Positions 5,752-9,117 of a stretch of DNA of 9,117 bases are shown here, in pieces (position 1 is the first letter of the stretch; each line of letters starts with the position of its first letter). The notes beneath the pieces are model-generated. The model was given only the letters and a program-made list of their open reading frames with translations. It was not told where the DNA came from and made no database searches. The DNA comes from JBBCJM01 sp037190175 (lineage in GTDB: Bacteria; Pseudomonadota; Alphaproteobacteria; Rhodobacterales; Rhodobacteraceae), in the NCBI GenBank assembly GCA_037190175.1, contig JBBCJM010000193.1, positions 1 to 9,117 of the forward strand. Direction: 5' to 3'. Made by a program: the position numbers and the translations under genes.

Positions 5752-6716
5752 CTGCCTTCTCCTTCGGCGATGTCGCGGCGCCGGCGCAGCGCGTGCAGCG
5801 CGCCGAGGATCCCGCGCGGCGCCACCAGCACCACGATCAGCAGGCTGGCGCCGATCATGATCTCGGACAGGCCCACGAAGGTGCGGGTGAAGTAGTTCAG
5901 CGCGGCGAGGCCCAGCACGCCCACCACCGGCCCCCAGAAATGCCCCACCCCGCCCAGCAGCGTGGCGAAGATCGGCTGCGCCGAGAACAGCCAGTTCACG
6001 TAGTCGGGGCTGACGATCTGCGCCCAGGGCGCCAGCAGCGAGCCGGCGATGGCCGCGAAGCCGCCCGACAGGGTGAAGGCCAGCACCCGCAGGCGCCAGA
6101 TGTCGATGCCCACGAACTCGGCCCGCTCGGGGTCGATGCGCACGGCCTGCATGGTGCGCCCCAGGGGCCCGTGCACCACCAGCCAGATCAGCCCCGCGGC
6201 CACCATCCCCACCAGGATGACGAAGTAATAGCTGACCAGCGGCCGGGTGAGGTCCAGCGTGACGAACCACAGGTCGATCACCGGCCGGGGGATGGCCGAC
6301 AGCCCCTCGTCATGGCCGAGGTAGCCGGAATAGGAGATCAGCACCACCACCAGCTGCGACAGCGCCAAGGTCAGCACCGAGAACTGGATGCCGTTGGCGC
6401 GCCGCAGCACCACGATGGCCACCAGAAAGGCGGCCAGCGCCCCCATGGCCGCGGCCAGCGGCAGCACCAGCAGGAAGTTGATCTCCCACCCGTGGCGCAG
6501 CGCCGCTCCGGCGGTATAGGCGCCGATCCCGAAGAAGGCGGCATGGCCGAAGGAGACCAGCCCCGCATAGGAGAACAGGATGTTCCACGACAGCGCGAAG
6601 ACGATCTGGATCATCGCGAAGCCGGCGATGAACACCAGCCCGGGGTGGACCAGGAACGGCGCCAGCAGGAAGGCCGCCAGCAGCACCAGCAGGGACAGTC
6701 GCGCGGCGATCTTCAT
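5748..6716 (-). CDS. livM: Branched-chain amino acid-type ABC transporter permease LivM
   Basis: A 322-residue integral membrane protein. It opens with a hydrophobic segment (about 7-23), and further transmembrane stretches follow throughout. The family hallmark SFGHAAFFGIGAY lies at 55-67. Other LivM-like elements are GRTMQAVRIDPERAEFVGID in the cytoplasmic loop that contacts the ATPases, and GGVGHFWGPVVG near the C-terminus. The protein ends in an arginine-rich tail, consistent with a cytoplasmic C-terminus. The ATG (6716-6714) overlaps the livH stop as ATGA. It pairs with LivH to make the translocation channel in the inner membrane. The length lies within the usual LivM range, at the short end, without an extended N-terminal domain. 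Confidence 0.94.
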   Translation of the reverse strand: MKIAARLSLLVLLAAFLLAPFLVHPGLVFIAGFAMIQIVFALSWNILFSYAGLVSFGHAAFFGIGAYTAGAALRHGWEINFLLVLPLAAAMGALAAFLVAIVVLRRANGIQFSVLTLALSQLVVVLISYSGYLGHDEGLSAIPRPVIDLWFVTLDLTRPLVSYYFVILVGMVAAGLIWLVVHGPLGRTMQAVRIDPERAEFVGIDIWRLRVLAFTLSGGFAAIAGSLLAPWAQIVSPDYVNWLFSAQPIFATLLGGVGHFWGPVVGVLGLAALNYFTRTFVGLSEIMIGASLLIVVLVAPRGILGALHALRRRRDIAEGEGR

Positions 6717-7591
6717 TGCGAGAGTTCCGGATAGATGCCCTGCGGGCGGATGAGCACGAGGATGATCAGCAGCGAATAGGTCGCGATGCCGGGCACGCCG
6801 GGGAAGACCACCGAGTTCAGGCTTTCCGCCAGGCCGAAGACGACCGAGGCGATGAAGGCGCCGCGGATCGAGCCCAGCCCTCCCACGATCACCGCGCAGA
6901 AGGCCAGCAGCAGGTAGGAATGCCCCAGATCCAGCGACAGCGCCTGGTTGGGCACCAGCAGCCCCCCGGCCAGCCCCGCCAGTGCGAAGGCCACGATGAC
7001 CGCGAAGAGCTTCATCCGCTGCACCCGCAGGCCCGAGACGTTCGCCATCCAGGGGTCGCGCGCCACGGCCAGCAGGAGCTTGCCGAACCACAGCCGGTTC
7101 AGCCCGATCTCCAGCGCCAGGAAGATCGCGACGCCCGAGGCGATGATGAACAGGCCGTAGACCGAGATCGGCATTCCGCCCAGGAAGATCATCCCGCTCA
7201 GCGCCTGGGGCGGATAGATGGCATGGACGGCCTGGCCGAAGGCGATCTTGGTGATGCCGTTGGACAACAGGAGAATGCCGAAGGCCGCCATCAGCGTATA
7301 TTCCGCGGGCACCCCGGCCAGCCGGCGGAACACCGCGAAATCGGCCACCACCCCGATGGCGCCGATCAGCATCGCGGCGACCAGCGCCGCTCCCAGGAAG
7401 GCGGGCAGGGAAGAGGCCTCCTGCCCGGTCAGGGCATGGGCGGTATAGGCGCCGATCATGAAGAAGGCGCCATGGGCGAAGTTGAAGATCTTCATGATGC
7501 CGAAGGCCAGCGTCAGGCCGGAGGACACCAGGAAGATCGCCTGTCCCATGACCAGGCCGTTGAAGACCGCGTAGAGATAGAGCGAGGTCAC
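6713..7591 (-). CDS. livH: Branched-chain amino acid-type ABC transporter permease LivH
   Basis: A 292-residue membrane permease with many hydrophobic helices and the LivH hallmark NFAHGAFFMIGAY (37-49). Also typical are GLTLAFGIMKIFN before it, and GGLGSIRGAFIAS and RPQGIYPE near the C-terminus. I place the start at GTG (7591-7589): AAGGAG sits 7 nt upstream, it forms a GTGA 4-bp overlap with the ligase stop, and the resulting N-terminus matches LivH length. The frame stays open far upstream, but that part is an out-of-phase shadow of the ligase gene. With LivM it forms the inner-membrane channel. The tight coupling to the CoA ligase suggests uptake and activation of the same acid (inference). 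Confidence 0.93.
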   Translation of the reverse strand: MTSLYLYAVFNGLVMGQAIFLVSSGLTLAFGIMKIFNFAHGAFFMIGAYTAHALTGQEASSLPAFLGAALVAAMLIGAIGVVADFAVFRRLAGVPAEYTLMAAFGILLLSNGITKIAFGQAVHAIYPPQALSGMIFLGGMPISVYGLFIIASGVAIFLALEIGLNRLWFGKLLLAVARDPWMANVSGLRVQRMKLFAVIVAFALAGLAGGLLVPNQALSLDLGHSYLLLAFCAVIVGGLGSIRGAFIASVVFGLAESLNSVVFPGVPGIATYSLLIILVLIRPQGIYPELSQ

Positions 7592-9117
7592 GGATCGTCT
7601 CCTTGCGCCGCCAGCGCCCTGAGGTCGTTCTTCTGCACCTTGCCGATCGAGTTGACCGGCAGCGAGGCCACCACGCACAGCCGCTCGGGGAACTTCTGGC
7701 GGGCCAGGCCCACCGCATCGAGATGCGCGGTCATCTCGGCCATGCCGAAAGCCGCGCCCTCGGCCGGCAGCACGAAGGCCACCACCATCTCGCCGCGCTC
7801 GGGGTCGGGGATGCCCACCACCGCCGACTGGCGCACCGCCGGGTGGCGCGACAGCGCGTTCTCGATCTCCAGCGGGCTGATGTTCTCGCCCTTGCGGATG
7901 ATGATGTCCTTCTTGCGCCCGGTGATCTCGACATAGCGGCCGTCCACCCGCCGGCCGAGGTCGCCCATGCGGAAGAACCCGTCGGCGGTGAAGGCGCTTT
8001 CGTCGTCGGCCGGGTCCAGATAGCCCAGCAGCATCTGCGGCCCGCGCACGAAGATCTCGCCCGGCGCACCCTTGGGGACAGGCTGGTCGTTGTCGTCGAG
8101 GATCCGCAGCTCGACCGCGATCTCGCCGTCGGTGCCGACGCGGGCGGCGGCCTCGGCGCGGTCGCGCAGGCCGGGGCAGACCAGCGGCACCTCGGTCGAG
8201 CCATAGGCGCGCGAGACCACGGCGTTGGGGAAACGGTCGAGCCCGCGCAGCACCAGTTCCGGCGGCACGCTGGCCCCGCCGCAGATGTAGCGCCGCAGGC
8301 TGTCCAGCCGCGAGCCCGCGCGGTCGGCGGCGGCGATCAGCCCGGCCAGGAAGGGGGTGGCGCCGGCCATGAAGCTGGCGCCCTGCGCGTCGATGGCGCG
8401 CACGGCGGCGTCCGCGTCCCAGCTTTCCGCCAGGATCGCGGTGCAGCCGGTCATCCAGGGAAATTCGAAGGCGTAGAGCGAGCCGCCGATATGGCCGATG
8501 GGCGAGGGGATATAAAGCCGGTCGTCCGGCCCGGTGCCCCAGAAGGCCGCGGTGCGCCGGATCAGCGCGTCGATGGCGGCATGGCTGTGCATCACCCCCT
8601 TGGGCCGGCCGGTGCTGCCCGAGGTGAAGAGCACCATCTTGGCATCCTCCGCCGGGGCCGGGGTCGGCGTGGCGGGCGGATGGCGCAGCAGCGCCTCGAA
8701 GGCCCCCGCCGCGGCCGGGTCGCCGCGCAGGGTGAAGACATGGGCCGGCGCGCCGGGCACCCGGGCTACCAGCCCCGGATGGTCGAAGCCGCGCCAGACA
8801 TCGGGCACGAAGATCGCCTGCACCTCGCAGGCCGGCAGCATCACCCCCAGCTCGGCCTGCCGGTATATGGTCAGGAGCGGCACCAGCCGATAGCCGAACA
8901 GCGCGGCGGCCAGGTTGATGACGCAGGCCTCCCACCAGTTCGGCAGCTGGAAGGCGATTGCCGCGCCGGGGCCGATCCCGCGCGCCAGCAGCGCCCCGCC
9001 CAGCCGGCAGGCGGCGTCCAGCATCCCGGCCCGGGTGACGGCGCGGTCGCCGTCGATCACCAGCACGCGGTCGGGATCGCGCGCCGCCTCCTCCAGCGCG
9101 ATTTCGCCCAGGCCCCG
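7588..9117 (-). CDS. AMP-dependent acyl-CoA synthetase/ligase (5' end cut by right edge)
   Basis: The visible 509 residues cover almost a whole ANL acyl-CoA ligase. The P-loop TSGSTGRPKG lies at 8625-8596. It is followed by SPIGHIGG, GGASVPPEL, YGSTE, the DGFFRMGDLG / GRYVEITGRKKDIIIRKGENISPLEIE hinge region, and the catalytic lysine of SIGKVQK (codon 7641-7639). The frame is open to the edge and encodes a normal ligase N-terminus (ALEEAARDPDRVLVIDGD), so a GTG at 9066 is not the real start and probably only a few residues are missing. The sequence resembles ligases annotated as cyclohexanecarboxylate- or medium-chain-acid-CoA ligase, but specificity cannot be read by eye. It converts a carboxylic acid, ATP and CoA to acyl-CoA, AMP and PPi. 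It is the first visible gene of the leftward operon and overlaps livH by 4 bp. Confidence 0.93.
   Translation of the reverse strand, partial: RGLGEIALEEAARDPDRVLVIDGDRAVTRAGMLDAACRLGGALLARGIGPGAAIAFQLPNWWEACVINLAAALFGYRLVPLLTIYRQAELGVMLPACEVQAIFVPDVWRGFDHPGLVARVPGAPAHVFTLRGDPAAAGAFEALLRHPPATPTPAPAEDAKMVLFTSGSTGRPKGVMHSHAAIDALIRRTAAFWGTGPDDRLYIPSPIGHIGGSLYAFEFPWMTGCTAILAESWDADAAVRAIDAQGASFMAGATPFLAGLIAAADRAGSRLDSLRRYICGGASVPPELVLRGLDRFPNAVVSRAYGSTEVPLVCPGLRDRAEAAARVGTDGEIAVELRILDDNDQPVPKGAPGEIFVRGPQMLLGYLDPADDESAFTADGFFRMGDLGRRVDGRYVEITGRKKDIIIRKGENISPLEIENALSRHPAVRQSAVVGIPDPERGEMVVAFVLPAEGAAFGMAEMTAHLDAVGLARQKFPERLCVVASLPVNSIGKVQKNDLRALAAQGDDP

Noticed and set aside
5793..7936. Long plus-strand open frames opposite livM, livH and the ligase
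   Set aside because: They are rich in Gln, His, Arg and Gly with no domain pattern, and lie antisense to clear transporter genes. This is typical of stop-poor, GC-rich complementary strands.
9064..9066. GTG as the start of the right-hand ligase
   Set aside because: The 17 codons upstream to the edge are open and encode a normal ligase N-terminus, so the gene is truncated by the window rather than starting here.
1..9117. CRISPR arrays, tRNA/rRNA genes, insertion sequences, phage or defence genes
   Set aside because: No spaced direct repeats, no RNA-gene signatures, no transposase or integrase frames and no terminal inverted repeats were seen. All coding space is explained by the catabolic and transport genes.

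Overview
The window is very GC-rich, with strong third-position G/C in every gene. Together with the family mix this suggests an alphaproteobacterium, probably Rhodobacterales-like (Paracoccus/Rhodovulum type); the taxon is inferred from composition and style only. It reads as one accessory catabolic/transport locus with almost no non-coding DNA.

Left block (1-1090, minus strand): the N-terminal part of an AMP-dependent acyl-CoA ligase that runs off the left edge, preceded by a TetR-family regulator. Between tetR and the next gene is a 116-bp divergent control region (1091-1206). It holds a good sigma70-like promoter facing right, a possible TATAAA -10 facing left, and an imperfect palindrome overlapping both. 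A second copy of the palindrome half-site (TTTCTAT) lies at the tetR/ligase junction, which points to a small regulon under the local TetR protein.

Middle block (1207-4279, plus strand): a complete four-subunit 2-oxoacid:ferredoxin oxidoreductase (OFOR) in the order gamma-delta-alpha-beta. Each junction is a 4-bp ATGA overlap. A 7Fe (3Fe-4S/4Fe-4S) FdxA-type ferredoxin follows and is the obvious candidate electron partner. The subunits resemble the VorABCD branch, but the alpha and beta active-site motifs differ from the consensus: YPMAP instead of YPITP, a shortened loop where RGGP-type residues are expected, and FGDTGGQ instead of Y-G-M/L-TGGQ. The 2-oxoacid used therefore cannot be read from the family.

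Right block (4287-9117, minus strand, transcribed from beyond the right edge): a nearly complete AMP-dependent acyl-CoA ligase, then a LivH-LivM-LivG-LivF branched-chain-amino-acid-type ABC importer, all overlapping by 4-8 bp. No periplasmic binding protein is visible. The middle and right blocks converge with only 7 bp between stop codons, inside a hairpin that covers both stops.

Working model (inference): a carboxylic acid, perhaps aromatic, alicyclic or branched, is imported by the Liv-type transporter and activated by one of the two CoA ligases. A 2-oxoacid intermediate or related substrate is oxidatively decarboxylated to an acyl-CoA by the OFOR, which reduces FdxA. The TetR protein likely senses a pathway acid or CoA thioester. 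The substrate, and whether the two ligases belong to one pathway, remain open.
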